From assembly GCA_024635655.1 (NCBI GenBank), contig JAGXIL010000025.1, positions 18,925-82,924 of the forward strand: DNA of 64,000 bases. Reading direction: 5' to 3'. Both the position numbers and the translations under genes were made by a program. The notes beneath the pieces were generated by a model that was not told the origin of the DNA, did not search any database, and saw nothing but the letters and a program-made list of their open reading frames with translations. Below, in pieces: positions 1 through 9,450 of the stretch. Each line of letters starts with the position of its first letter. Position 1 is the stretch's first letter. This DNA is from Gillisia sp. (lineage in GTDB: Bacteria; Bacteroidota; Bacteroidia; Flavobacteriales; Flavobacteriaceae).

Positions 1-849
1 ATAAGAGTTATCCCCAATGTTTCTTCACTACAAAGTGCCAAAGATGCTGTTACCTCTGCAAAGATCAATCTGGATAACGAGCAGAAGATGTATGATCGTC
101 AAAAAGAACTTTTTGATAAAGGTGTTATTTCTGCCAACGATTTTGACAATGTCGAGGTTTCCTACAAAAGAGCTCAGCAATCCTACCGCTCTGCCCAGCA
201 GAATTATGAGATAGTGCGCACAGGGACTACAAGTGGCCTTGGTAGTGCAGCCAATACAATGATCAGGTCAACCATTGAAGGAATGGTTCTGGATGTTCCT
301 GTAAAGACGGGAAACCAGGTAATTGAAAGTAACAACTTTAATGACGGAACGACAATAGCTGTACTTGCCGATGTAAATAAAATGGTTTTTGAAGGTAAGG
401 TTGATGAGAGTGAAGTAGGAAAAATAAAAGTGGATCTTCCGCTTGAAATTACAGTTGGTGCAATAAATAATAAAGTTTTTGATGCCACCCTGGATTATAT
501 AGCTCCAAAAGGTGTAAGTGAGAACGGGGCAATTCAGTTTGACATCAAAGGCACGCTTAACAAGGCGGATACCACTTTTATTCGTGCCGGTTTGAGTGCC
601 AATGCTTCTATTATCCTCGCCCGTGTAGATGATGCGCTTGCTGTTAAAGAAGCTTTAATACAATTTGATCCCAAAACCCAGCAGCCTTATCTGGAGATAC
701 AAACCGGAGATCAAAAATTTGAGCGAAGAGATGTGGAACTTGGAGTAAGTGACGGGATCTATGTGCAGGTGAAAAACGGTCTTCAGGAGAAAGATAAGAT
801 CAAAGTTTGGAATCAAATAAGATCAGCACAGGCCATGGGCACCAATTAG
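1..849 (+). CDS. HlyD-family periplasmic adaptor, 5'-truncated by window edge
   Basis: The reading frame is open from base 1, so the start lies outside the window; 282 codons are visible. The visible part begins inside a long alpha-helical coiled-coil hairpin (Gln/Lys/Asp-rich), continues into a lipoyl/beta-barrel region (TIEGMVLDVPVKTGNQV, then VLADVNKMVFEGKVDESEVG) and ends in a membrane-proximal domain. This order is that of membrane fusion proteins bridging an inner-membrane ABC or RND pump to TolC. It is followed by a TolC gene and a second adaptor, so it belongs to an export locus whose pump is probably upstream. The substrate cannot be told from sequence. Confidence 0.85.
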   Translation: MRVIPNVSSLQSAKDAVTSAKINLDNEQKMYDRQKELFDKGVISANDFDNVEVSYKRAQQSYRSAQQNYEIVRTGTTSGLGSAANTMIRSTIEGMVLDVPVKTGNQVIESNNFNDGTTIAVLADVNKMVFEGKVDESEVGKIKVDLPLEITVGAINNKVFDATLDYIAPKGVSENGAIQFDIKGTLNKADTTFIRAGLSANASIILARVDDALAVKEALIQFDPKTQQPYLEIQTGDQKFERRDVELGVSDGIYVQVKNGLQEKDKIKVWNQIRSAQAMGTN

Positions 850-909
850 AATTAATAATAAATGTAACATATTGAAGCTTTCGTAGACCTATTCATTACA
901 ACAATCATT

Positions 910-2364
910 ATGAAAAAATCATTTTTACTCCTTTTTACTTTTTTTGCAGTAATTAATTCTCAGGCACAACAAAACGATCAGGCACAAAAAGATAAATGGA
1001 CCCTTCAGGAAGCAGTTGCATATGCTTTGGAGAATAATATATCAGTAAAACAATCTGAATTAGATGTAGAATTTGCGGAAATTGAAAGAAGGGATGCCAT
1101 TGGAAACTTTCTTCCCAATATAAATGCCAATGCAACCAATGCTTGGAACACCGGTTTAACCCAAAATATTACCACCGGGATATTGCAAAATCAAACTACC
1201 AGGAACTTTTCAGCAGGAGTTTCAGCCAACATTGCTCTATTTGACGGGTTGCGCAACTTCAGGCAAATGCAGAGGGCTAAACTTTCTCAATTGGCCGGTC
1301 AGTATTCTCTGGACCTTATGAGAGATGATATTGCTCTTTTTGTTGCCAATTCCTATTTACAGGTACTTTTTAATAAGCAAAGCCTTGAAGTCCTGAGATC
1401 TCAGGTAGAAGTCACGACAGCTCAAATGGAAAGAACCCAGGACCTCGTTGATGCGGGGGTGCTTCCGGAGGGTGATCTTTTGGAAATTGAAGCTACATAT
1501 GCAAATGAACTACAGCGAATAATTGTTGCAGAGAATAACATCAGGATCTCTCTTATCAGCCTTGCTCAAACATTATTAATAAAGGATTATGAGAATTTTG
1601 ATATTGTGGAAGAGGGCTATGATGTCATTGGAAATGAGATCCTTTCCCGAAGTCCGGAAGAAGTCATTGAAAGAGCCAAAGAAGAAAGAAATGAAATTAA
1701 AGTTGCAGAGGCAAACAAAGAATTAGCAGAAAAAGATGTTGAATTGGCCAAAGGTGCTTACCTACCTACTTTATCCGGGTTTTTTAACTACAACACCCGG
1801 GAGTCCGGAGCCGGCAGAATAACCGGATTTGAACTCGATCCCAATGAACCCAGCCGCCAGATTGGAGTAGTAGAATCAACGGGAGATATTGTAGTTTCGC
1901 CTAATACCATAGCAACACTTGGAAATCCTTTGCCGTTTTTTGAACAGCTTTATTTGAATGATGGGATTACTTATGGATTGCAGCTAAGTATTCCTCTCCT
2001 AAATGGTTTTGCTACCCGGAATCAGGTGCAGCGAAACAAGATCAATGTAGAACGGGCAGAATATCAGCTTGAGCAGGCCGAATTGGATCTGGAAGCTAAC
2101 GTTTATCAGGCCTATGTTGATGCTCAGGGAGCTTTAGAAGCTTATGAGGCTGCATTGGTTGCTGTTTCAGCACAGGAACAGGCAAATATTTATGCTACTG
2201 AGCGATTTGATGTTGGATTGACCAATGCCTTTGATTTCAGCCAATCTAAAGCTCGTTTTGAAAACGCGCAAACAGAAGTTATAAGAGCGAAATACGATTA
2301 TATTTTTAAATTAAAAGTGATCGAGTTATACTTCGGAATTCCGGTAACCGATCGTAAATTTTAA
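910..2364 (+). CDS. TolC-family outer membrane efflux protein
   Basis: 484 residues with an N-terminal signal peptide (hydrophobic stretch to about residue 18, then AQQ). The rest shows the two-fold repeated long helices and short beta segments of OEP/TolC proteins, for example LLNGFATRNQVQRNKINVERAE near residue 370 and the mirrored region near residues 120-140. It forms the outer membrane exit duct. It sits 60 bp after one adaptor gene and 3 bp before another, so it is probably co-transcribed with both. Length is normal for the family. Confidence 0.92.
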   Translation: MKKSFLLLFTFFAVINSQAQQNDQAQKDKWTLQEAVAYALENNISVKQSELDVEFAEIERRDAIGNFLPNINANATNAWNTGLTQNITTGILQNQTTRNFSAGVSANIALFDGLRNFRQMQRAKLSQLAGQYSLDLMRDDIALFVANSYLQVLFNKQSLEVLRSQVEVTTAQMERTQDLVDAGVLPEGDLLEIEATYANELQRIIVAENNIRISLISLAQTLLIKDYENFDIVEEGYDVIGNEILSRSPEEVIERAKEERNEIKVAEANKELAEKDVELAKGAYLPTLSGFFNYNTRESGAGRITGFELDPNEPSRQIGVVESTGDIVVSPNTIATLGNPLPFFEQLYLNDGITYGLQLSIPLLNGFATRNQVQRNKINVERAEYQLEQAELDLEANVYQAYVDAQGALEAYEAALVAVSAQEQANIYATERFDVGLTNAFDFSQSKARFENAQTEVIRAKYDYIFKLKVIELYFGIPVTDRKF

Positions 2365-2367
2365 AAC

Positions 2368-3633
2368 ATGAAGAAAAAAACACTCATCATAATTGGTGTT
2401 ATTGCTGTACTCCTTATTGTAGTTTTAATTGCAGGTAAAAAAGCCGGTTGGTTTGGTGGTTCCGGAAACATTAAAGAAATAGAGATCACACAAATTGAGC
2501 CTATCGAAATTGTGGAAACAGTAGCTGCTACAGGAAAGATCCAGCCGGAGACGGAAGTGAAATTATCTTCAGAAGTTTCCGGAGAAATTATTGAACTGCC
2601 CATTGTTGAAGGACAGTTGGTTGAAAAGGGAGACCTTTTGGCACGTATAAATCCCGATCTCTACCAGTCCAGTTTACTAAGGTCCAGGGCGGGGTTGCAA
2701 AATGTACAGGCAAGTCATGCACAAGCTGAAGCCAGTTTAAAGGAGGCTAAAGCAAACTATGACAGGAACAAGACCCTTTTTGATAAAGGAGTGATATCAA
2801 AAGCTGAGTGGGACAAGCTTACTGCTTCCTATGAAATGGCTGAAGCGTCTAAAAATGCAGCATACTACAGTATGCAAAGTGCAGCTGCCACAGTTACTGA
2901 AGCTACAGATAACCTTTCCAGAACCAGCATATACGCACCAATTCGTGGTACGATCTCAAGACTTGATGTTGAGCTGGGAGAGCGGGTAGTAGGAACACAA
3001 CAAATGACAGGTACTGAAATAATGAGGGTGGCAAACCTATCTAATATGGAAGTGGTAGTTGATGTAAATGAAAATGACATTGTTAAGGTAAATGTTGGAG
3101 ATTCCACCAATGTCGAGGTGGATGCTTATTTAAAAAGAAAATTTAAGGGAGTTGTCACAGAGATCTCAAATTCTGCTATTGAAGGCCTTACGGCAGATCA
3201 GGTGACCAATTTTAAAGTAAAGGTCAGGATCCTTGAAACTTCTTATGCAGACCTGTTGGAAGGAAAAACTGAGAACTATTCTCCGTTTCGTCCGGGAATG
3301 ACGGCTACGGTTGACATCATTACCAGGAGAAAGGCCAATGTAGTGGGGGTTCCTATAAGTGCAATTGTGATCAAAGATGATACTACCTCCAGTGCGGGAG
3401 GCAATAGACCTCCGGTAGATCCTAATCAAAAATTTGAAACAGTTTTTGTCAAGAATGGAAATCGTGCTAAATTGCGTGTGGTTACCACCGGGATCCAGGA
3501 TAATAGGAATATTGAGATCCTCACCGGTTTGGAACAAGGTGACATTGTAATAACAGGCCCTTATAATACCGTTACAAAAACATTGAAAGACGGGGATGAG
3601 GTCCAGCTAATGAATGAAAAGAAAACCTCATAA
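2368..3633 (+). CDS. Efflux periplasmic adaptor (HlyD/MacA-like)
   Basis: 421 residues. An N-terminal membrane anchor (residues about 4-22) is followed by a lipoyl half-domain (ATGKIQPETEVKLSSEVSG), a coiled-coil hairpin (about residues 105-180), the second lipoyl half (ISRLDVELGERVVGTQ) and a beta-barrel plus membrane-proximal domain. This is the MacA/AcrA architecture. The gene starts 3 bp after the TolC stop, indicating translational coupling. It is the second adaptor of the locus, on the other side of TolC, so the two adaptors may serve different pumps or form a mixed assembly. Confidence 0.9.
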   Translation: MKKKTLIIIGVIAVLLIVVLIAGKKAGWFGGSGNIKEIEITQIEPIEIVETVAATGKIQPETEVKLSSEVSGEIIELPIVEGQLVEKGDLLARINPDLYQSSLLRSRAGLQNVQASHAQAEASLKEAKANYDRNKTLFDKGVISKAEWDKLTASYEMAEASKNAAYYSMQSAAATVTEATDNLSRTSIYAPIRGTISRLDVELGERVVGTQQMTGTEIMRVANLSNMEVVVDVNENDIVKVNVGDSTNVEVDAYLKRKFKGVVTEISNSAIEGLTADQVTNFKVKVRILETSYADLLEGKTENYSPFRPGMTATVDIITRRKANVVGVPISAIVIKDDTTSSAGGNRPPVDPNQKFETVFVKNGNRAKLRVVTTGIQDNRNIEILTGLEQGDIVITGPYNTVTKTLKDGDEVQLMNEKKTS

Positions 3634-3642
3634 TATCCGAAT

Positions 3643-4299
3643 TTGTCTGTAATCCTTTGTTTAGAAACTGCCTCCACAAATTGTTCTGTTGCCTTAGGTG
3701 TCAATGGAGATGTGATTTCAGTAAAAGAAGATTTTAGTTCCAGCTTTTCCCATGCCGAAAGACTTCATATTTTTATTCGGGATATTTTGGCTGAAAATAA
3801 TCTGGAGCTATCAGGCCTGGATGCTATTGCCATAAGTAAAGGCCCGGGTTCTTATACAGGGTTGCGTATAGGCGTATCTGCGGCAAAGGGTTTATGCTAT
3901 TCCCTAAACCTTCCGCTCATCTCAGTTTCAACTTTAACTTCCATTGCCCATCAGGTGACAGACAACGGATTTATTGTCCCGATGCTTGATGCCCGCAGAA
4001 TGGAGGTTTATACGGCTGTTTTTGATGAAAATAAAAACCAGATCGAAAAGACTACTGCAAAGATCCTGGAGCCAACATCCTATCTTGACCAGCTTGAAAA
4101 AGGAAAAACCATTTTTATAGGTAGTGGAGTAGCAAAATTCACTGAGATCTGTACCCATTCCAATGCGGTTTTCATCCCTGAAAAATTACCATCGGCAAGG
4201 GAAATGGTTCATTTGGCGAACGCTAAATACCAAACCGGCGATTTTGAAGATGTTGCTTATTTTGAGCCTTATTACCTGAAAGATTTCATGGCAGGTTAA
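3643..4299 (+). CDS. tsaB: tRNA threonylcarbamoyladenosine biosynthesis protein TsaB
   Basis: 218 residues. TsaB is the non-catalytic partner of TsaD/TsaE in making t6A37 in ANN-decoding tRNAs. The family signature is clear: LETASTNCSVALG at the N-terminus (ASKHA fold), SHAERLH, and the block ISKGPGSYTGLRIGVSAAKG near residues 65-85. No ATG fits; the start is a TTG 9 bp after the adaptor stop, which gives the full N-terminal strand. It overlaps the convergent mscS gene by 4 bp at its end. Confidence 0.92.
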   Translation: MSVILCLETASTNCSVALGVNGDVISVKEDFSSSFSHAERLHIFIRDILAENNLELSGLDAIAISKGPGSYTGLRIGVSAAKGLCYSLNLPLISVSTLTSIAHQVTDNGFIVPMLDARRMEVYTAVFDENKNQIEKTTAKILEPTSYLDQLEKGKTIFIGSGVAKFTEICTHSNAVFIPEKLPSAREMVHLANAKYQTGDFEDVAYFEPYYLKDFMAG

Positions 4300-5153
4300 T
4301 CCTTGATCTGTTGCTCTCCCTTTTCTGCGGAATGATTAAAGAAATGTACATCTCTCTGCGGAAAGGGTATTGAAATTCCTGCAGCTTCCAGCCTGGATTT
4401 AGCTTCTTCAATCGTAAACCAGTAACAGTCCCAATAATGTTCTGTGAAAGCGAAAAACCTCATGGAAAGATTCACTGAACTATCAGCCAGCTCTGCAAGA
4501 AGTACTACTGGAGCCGGATCTTTATGAATGTTTTCCTGCTCTTTCATCAAATTTAAAAGGATCTCCTTAGCTAATTTAATATCGCTTGTATAGGAAACTC
4601 CAACCACAATGTTAGCTCTCCTTTTACCCTCTACCGTGTAATTGATGATATTATCATTGGTTAACTGGCCATTGGGAATTATTGCCAGTTGATTTCCAAA
4701 GGTGATAAGTTTTGTGTAAAAGAGGGAGGTTTCTTTCACAGTTCCGGAAACTCCTTTTGCTTCTATCCAATCTCCAACTCTAAAGGGTTTTAAGATTATT
4801 ATCAATACTCCTCCGGCAAAGTTGGATAGGGAACCTTGTAAAGCCAGGCCTATTGCCAGACCGGCTGCACCAATGATGGCAACCAGGGAAGTGGTTTCAA
4901 ACCCTAATTGGGTTATTACGATGATTATCAGAAGAATTTTTAATCCAACGCTAACCAGACTAATGGCAAAATTCTCTATAGTTTTATCATAGCCCTTTTT
5001 ATGGATGAGTTTTCTAACATAACCCACAAAAATCTTGATAAACCATAATCCAAAAACGAGCAGGAGAATGGCTGAGAGGAAGCTCGGTACATAGTCGATC
5101 AATTTATCGGTAAATTCTGTGGCATAGACAGACCAATCCTTAAAATATTCCAT
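4296..5153 (-). CDS. Small-conductance mechanosensitive channel, MscS family
   Basis: 285 residues. There are three N-terminal membrane segments (about residues 20-43, 62-85, 90-115). The pore-lining TM3 and beta domain are canonical: GAAGLAIGLALQGSLSNFAGG followed by LKPFRVGDWIE and IPNGQLTNDNIINY. The protein acts as an osmotic release valve in the inner membrane. The size matches the short MscS class. It is a single-gene unit convergent with tsaB. Confidence 0.93.
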   Translation of the reverse strand: MEYFKDWSVYATEFTDKLIDYVPSFLSAILLLVFGLWFIKIFVGYVRKLIHKKGYDKTIENFAISLVSVGLKILLIIIVITQLGFETTSLVAIIGAAGLAIGLALQGSLSNFAGGVLIIILKPFRVGDWIEAKGVSGTVKETSLFYTKLITFGNQLAIIPNGQLTNDNIINYTVEGKRRANIVVGVSYTSDIKLAKEILLNLMKEQENIHKDPAPVVLLAELADSSVNLSMRFFAFTEHYWDCYWFTIEEAKSRLEAAGISIPFPQRDVHFFNHSAEKGEQQIKD

Positions 5154-5355
5154 TTAACAAATTTTTGCAAAGGGAAGCTTTTCAAATAAAAACTAAAGAC
5201 TTTTAATGTTTAAATTTTGTTAAAACTGTTTAAATAAAGTTTCAATAGCTAAAACAAAATATTTCTGGAAGTGGAGATCGTTTGATAATGACACGGAGAG
5301 GATATATTGATCATGTACTGTGATATGAGAAGTAAATGTTACCTTTTTTAAATGA

Positions 5356-5430
5356 AAAAACCTGCTTACAGGCCTTGCAAGTTTTCTTTGAAAATATCAA
5401 AGGGTATAGCAGGAATAATAAGCAGGCTTT
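5356..5430 (-). terminator. Branched terminator-like RNA after the dodecin gene
   Basis: On the minus strand, directly after the dodecin stop, CCTGCTTA (5426-5419) can pair with TAAGCAGG (5368-5361). The stem is extended by a G-U and A-U pairs, and the 3' arm runs into six T. Instead of a short loop there is a 50-nt insert holding its own hairpin CTTTGA/TCAAAG. A second CCTGCT copy lies at 5413-5408. It is probably the dodecin terminator, with an unusually large loop. The base pairing was read by eye. Confidence 0.55.
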
Positions 5431-5436
5431 TAAAAT

Positions 5437-5649
5437 TTATCTTTTCTCTTCATCAACAACAAAGGAAATCTTTACGTTCACCCTGTATTCTGTAATATTT
5501 TCACCAGATACTACGGCTGTTTGTTCTTTAACGTAAACAGATTTGATATTCTTAATGGTCTTTGCCGCATGTTTAACGGCGTTTTGAGCAGCATCTTCCC
5601 AGCCCTGGCTGGAGTTTGCCATAATTTCCACAACTTTGATAATTGACAT
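5437..5649 (-). CDS. Dodecin family flavin-binding protein
   Basis: 70 residues, the typical length of dodecins, which form hollow dodecamers that store flavins or related cofactors. The start was set at the ATG giving MSIIKVVEIMANSSQGWEDA; the longer open frame adds 17 residues not usual in the family. Diagnostic features are the KVVEI(M/V)..S..GWE.A motif, a central helix (QNAVKHAAKTIKNI) and two beta strands with VKISFVVD at the end. It appears monocistronic, flanked by the structured element downstream and a 168-bp spacer before the phosphate transporter. Confidence 0.92.
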   Translation of the reverse strand: MSIIKVVEIMANSSQGWEDAAQNAVKHAAKTIKNIKSVYVKEQTAVVSGENITEYRVNVKISFVVDEEKR

Positions 5650-5817
5650 AAATTTAGAATTTAATGGATTGATAATTAATTTCTCCTGAAAGTACAACAT
5701 TACATATGCTAACGGTAAAAAGCTTTGTTAAAACCAATTCTCTTAAAGTTTTGGTAACGTTGGATCTTACCCATATAGAAAAAAAAAGTTCATATTTGTA
5801 GGTCAGAATGATCCTCT

Positions 5818-8088
5818 ATGGAAGATGTTTATATTGTAATGCTGGTGGCATTGTTTGCGCTTGCTATTACAGATCTTGTTGTGGGAGTTAGCAATGATGC
5901 CGTTAATTTTCTCAACTCAGCCATTGGCTCTAAAGCAGTACCCCTTCGCACCATTTTAATAGTAGCGAGTATTGGTGTTGCTGTGGGAGCTGTTTTTTCC
6001 AGCGGCCTTATGGAGGTAGCCAGGGAAGGTATTTTTGTGCCGGGAAAATTCTATTTTGAAGAGATCATGATCATTTTTATGGCGGTAATGATCTCTGACA
6101 TTCTTCTTCTGGACTTTTTTAATTCCATAGGACTTCCTACTTCTACAACGGTATCTATTGTTTTTGAATTACTTGGTGCTGCTGTATGTGTTTCTCTTAT
6201 TAAGATCTATTATTCTACCGGCGACTATGGTACCATATATGAATATATTAATACAGCGAAAGCAACCCAGATCATCATTGGTATTTTATTATCTGTAGGC
6301 ATAGCTTTTACAGTTGGGGCGGTTATTCAGTACTTGTCCAGATTGGTATTTTCTTTTCAATATGAAAAAAAGATAAAATACATAGGTGCTGTTTTTGGCG
6401 GAGTCTCCCTTACCGCGCTTCTTTATTTTATACTATTGAAAGGGCTTAAAAGTATTGCTATAGTTCCGGTGGAGATCACAGAGTATGTCAATGATAACAG
6501 CCTTTTTATAGTAGGGGTTAGTTTCTTGGCCTTTACCCTTTTGTCTCAATTGGCTATCAATGTTTTTAAAATTAATATATTAAAGGTGATCATAGTAGTG
6601 GGCACTTTTGCCCTTGCCCTTGCTTTTGCAGGAAACGATCTTGTAAATTTTATAGGAGTACCTATTGCGGCGTGGCAATCTTTTGAGATCTGGCAATCTG
6701 CTTATCAAGCCACTGGGGTGCTTCCCAACGAACTACTTATGGACGGTCTCAATGAGGAGGTGGGCACCCCGGTCTATCTGCTCCTAATGGCCGGGATCAT
6801 TATGGTTATTACCCTATGGTTCTCTAAAAAGGCCATGAAGGTCACAGATACTGAAATTAATCTAAGTAGGCAAAGTGACGGGGCAGAGCGATTTAATCCG
6901 AACTTTTTATCTCGTGGGCTGGTCAGGTATTTTCTTGTCCTGGGAAATGCAGTTGAACACATTATTCCTACAAGTTTTGCAAACAGGTTAAGTGCAAAAT
7001 TTCAGAAAAAGGAGATCACCTCACAAAGCAAGATGAAAGAAGCTCCTTCCTTTGACCTGGTCAGGGCATCGGTTAACCTGGTGGTGGCTAGTATCCTTAT
7101 CTCCATTGCCACCAACTTAAAATTGCCGCTCTCAACTACCTACGTGACCTTTATGGTAGCTATGGGTACTTCTCTCTCAGACAGGGCATGGGACAGGGAT
7201 AGTGCGGTTTACAGAGTTGCAGGAGTAATGAATGTCATAGGGGGATGGTTTGTAACTGCCTTTGTAGCCTTCTTTGGTGCAGCATTGTTTGCTGCTATTA
7301 TATATTTTGGAGGTATCATAGCCATTGCCATTCTGGTCTTACTGGCTGTGGTCCTTATTGTGAGAAGTGCGGTATTGCATTCCAGGCAGCTAAAGGAAGA
7401 GAAAAAACTGAAACGTTACAAACGCAGTGATATAGTAACTATAAATGAAATTACAGTTGAGACTTCTGAAAATATTTCCAGGGTAATAGGAGGTATAAAT
7501 AAGATGTACACCAAAACTGTAGATAATCTGGGATATCACGACCTCAATAAGCTGAAGAAGAACAGTAAAGCTATTGAAAAGCTTGAGGAAGATATAGATG
7601 AACTCAAAGGCAATATCTTCTATTTCATTAAGTCTCTTGACGACGATTCTGTAGAGGCAAGTAAATTTTATATTCTGTTCCTGGACCATTTGCAGGATAT
7701 GGTACAGTCTATAGGATTTATTACCCGTAACAGCTATAACCATGTTCACAATAATCACAAGAACCTCAAGTTCAACCAGGTTAGGGAACTCAAGGGGATT
7801 GATGAGAAGATGCAGGAGTTATTTGATGACATCCAATTGATCTTCGACACGCACAAATTCGGAAATATAGAAAAAGTAATAGCGGAAAAGCAACAGCTTT
7901 TAGATCACGTGTCCGATTTGATCGAGAAACAAATTACCCGAATACGTACTTCTGAAACCAGCCCTAAGAATACTAAACTGTATTTTGGATTATTACTGGA
8001 AACCAAAGATCTTATATCTTCTACCATGAGCTTGTTGCAATTGTTCCAGGAATTTAACCAGGAGGCGAAACAATCCATTCCTTATTAA
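5818..8088 (+). CDS. Inorganic phosphate transporter, PiT family, with C-terminal PhoU-like helices
   Basis: 756 residues, much longer than E. coli PitA (about 500). Both PiT signature repeats are present: VGVSNDAVNFLNSAIGS at the N-terminus and FAGNDLVNFIGVPIAAWQS in the middle, each followed by a GLPTSTT / KLPLSTTYV block. About ten or more membrane segments end near residue 520. The last 230 residues are soluble and helical (ENISRVIGGINKMYTKTVDNLGYHDL onward) and look like a PhoU-type regulatory domain. It imports phosphate by cation symport. Such fused versions are common in Bacteroidota. No neighbouring pho genes are seen. Confidence 0.93.
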   Translation: MEDVYIVMLVALFALAITDLVVGVSNDAVNFLNSAIGSKAVPLRTILIVASIGVAVGAVFSSGLMEVAREGIFVPGKFYFEEIMIIFMAVMISDILLLDFFNSIGLPTSTTVSIVFELLGAAVCVSLIKIYYSTGDYGTIYEYINTAKATQIIIGILLSVGIAFTVGAVIQYLSRLVFSFQYEKKIKYIGAVFGGVSLTALLYFILLKGLKSIAIVPVEITEYVNDNSLFIVGVSFLAFTLLSQLAINVFKINILKVIIVVGTFALALAFAGNDLVNFIGVPIAAWQSFEIWQSAYQATGVLPNELLMDGLNEEVGTPVYLLLMAGIIMVITLWFSKKAMKVTDTEINLSRQSDGAERFNPNFLSRGLVRYFLVLGNAVEHIIPTSFANRLSAKFQKKEITSQSKMKEAPSFDLVRASVNLVVASILISIATNLKLPLSTTYVTFMVAMGTSLSDRAWDRDSAVYRVAGVMNVIGGWFVTAFVAFFGAALFAAIIYFGGIIAIAILVLLAVVLIVRSAVLHSRQLKEEKKLKRYKRSDIVTINEITVETSENISRVIGGINKMYTKTVDNLGYHDLNKLKKNSKAIEKLEEDIDELKGNIFYFIKSLDDDSVEASKFYILFLDHLQDMVQSIGFITRNSYNHVHNNHKNLKFNQVRELKGIDEKMQELFDDIQLIFDTHKFGNIEKVIAEKQQLLDHVSDLIEKQITRIRTSETSPKNTKLYFGLLLETKDLISSTMSLLQLFQEFNQEAKQSIPY

Positions 8089-8145
8089 ACAGTATTATTT
8101 GTAGTTGCAGTAAAGGGTAATTTCGGAACTTGCTTCTGAAACTGG

Positions 8146-8161
8146 CCTGATCATTATCAGG
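8146..8161. repeat. Small perfect hairpin after the phosphate transporter
   Basis: CCTGAT-CATT-ATCAGG is a 6-bp stem with a 4-base loop, 58 bp after the PiT stop. No T-run follows, so it is a poor intrinsic terminator; it may be an mRNA 3' stabiliser or chance. Confidence 0.35.
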
Positions 8162-8308
8162 ATCTTTAAATATTCTTTCGGTTCAACAAGAAATCTAACC
8201 TATAGTTCTGCTCATCTATATTGCTATAGTTTTATATCAAATTTGATGGAGGTTAAGTGCTTTGGGCAATCACGATTTAGAGATATCTTGAAACACCTTA
8301 ATTGTCTA

Positions 8309-8336
8309 AAAAAATCGCCCGGAGGAGCGATTTTTT
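8309..8336. terminator. Bidirectional intrinsic terminator between PiT and nifU
   Basis: AAAAAATCGC (8309-8318) and GCGATTTTTT (8327-8336) form a 10-bp stem with an 8-base loop, with T-runs in both directions. It lies 43 bp beyond the nifU stop on the minus strand and 220 bp after the phosphate transporter on the plus strand. Between 8162 and 8308 I see no gene, only a 12-bp palindrome ATCAAATTTGAT. Confidence 0.85.
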
Positions 8337-8378
8337 GAATTGCCGGTTATAGGCAACTATATTTAGAATTTGACCTTT

Positions 8379-9302
8379 TTAGCCATTTACAGCTTCAACA
8401 TAATCTACTTTGCCTGAAAGCATATCGCGCATCATAGTTTCAATACCGTTCTTCAATGTAGCAGTAGAAGAAGGGCATCCGCTACAGGCACCTTGTAAGA
8501 TGACTTTCACGGTTTTTGTTTCAGCATTATAAGATTCAAAAACAATATTTCCCCCGTCACTTGCTACGGCAGGTTTAATATATTCATCTAAAATATCAAC
8601 TACCTGTTTAGAAACCTCATCCAGATCTTCAGCGTTAACAGCAGTAGTTGATGCTGCCTTTTCAGAGGCTTCTTCTGAATTGTGTTCCAGGGATTCATTA
8701 TTTATAACCTCGTGCCCTTCCTGAAGGTAATTTCGAATAAATTCCCGGAGTTCTAATGTGATGTCATCCCATTCTGCAATATCAAATTTGTTGATTGAAA
8801 TGTAATTTTCATCCATAAATACTTCCTTTACAAAAGGAAAATGGAACAACTGTTTAGCCAGGGGAGCATCTTTTGCAGCATCAATATTCTTAAATTCTGC
8901 TCCTGAGATCACTAACTTTTTATTTGCCACGAATTTCATTACTGAAGGATTCGGAGTACTTTCCGCGTAAACAGTCACAGGTATTAATTTACCCGATTCA
9001 ACGTTCTCTGTTTTTACAACTAAACCACCGGAATTGAGATAGGTTTTAATTTGCTCTGCCACCTCATCCTGTATATCGACCCATTCCACAATGTTAAATT
9101 TTTCAATTGCAATAAAATTTTGTGCTATAAAAACAGTTTTAACAAAAGGAAGATGAAATAATTGCTGGGCAAGAGGAGATTTTGAAGCTTCCTCAATGTT
9201 ACCAAATTCAAAACTTTCGTGCCGTGTCAAAAATTGATTGGTTTCAAATTTTAGGATGGAAGAATTAGATGTGGGTTCTATTTTGATGTTAAAGGATTCC
9301 AT
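8379..9302 (-). CDS. NifU-like Fe-S scaffold protein with duplicated N-terminal domain
   Basis: 307 residues. The C-terminal NifU domain (about residues 225-300) carries the cluster-binding CSGCPSS motif within GGNIVFESYN...LQGACSGCPSS, so it probably assembles or carries Fe-S clusters. Two tandem Nfu N-terminal domains precede it, at residues 1-95 and about 107-195. Each holds a copy of PLAQQLFHLPFVKTVFI / PLAKQLFHFPFVKEVFM. A Ser/Glu-rich linker joins them to the NifU domain. Most Nfu proteins have one such domain. A weak promoter candidate (TAATTTTG) lies at 9325-9318. Confidence 0.92.
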   Translation of the reverse strand: MESFNIKIEPTSNSSILKFETNQFLTRHESFEFGNIEEASKSPLAQQLFHLPFVKTVFIAQNFIAIEKFNIVEWVDIQDEVAEQIKTYLNSGGLVVKTENVESGKLIPVTVYAESTPNPSVMKFVANKKLVISGAEFKNIDAAKDAPLAKQLFHFPFVKEVFMDENYISINKFDIAEWDDITLELREFIRNYLQEGHEVINNESLEHNSEEASEKAASTTAVNAEDLDEVSKQVVDILDEYIKPAVASDGGNIVFESYNAETKTVKVILQGACSGCPSSTATLKNGIETMMRDMLSGKVDYVEAVNG

Positions 9303-9450
9303 GTATTTATTTTTTTACAAAATTACTAAAAGAAACTTGTGTATTCTATATATTTACCGGGATATTGGGGTGTTATAAAAGTCTTCGATCTTCAGGTTTT
9401 CTGAGAAAGGATAATGCAGGGAGCTTAGTTTGTTAATCAGAATTCATCAA

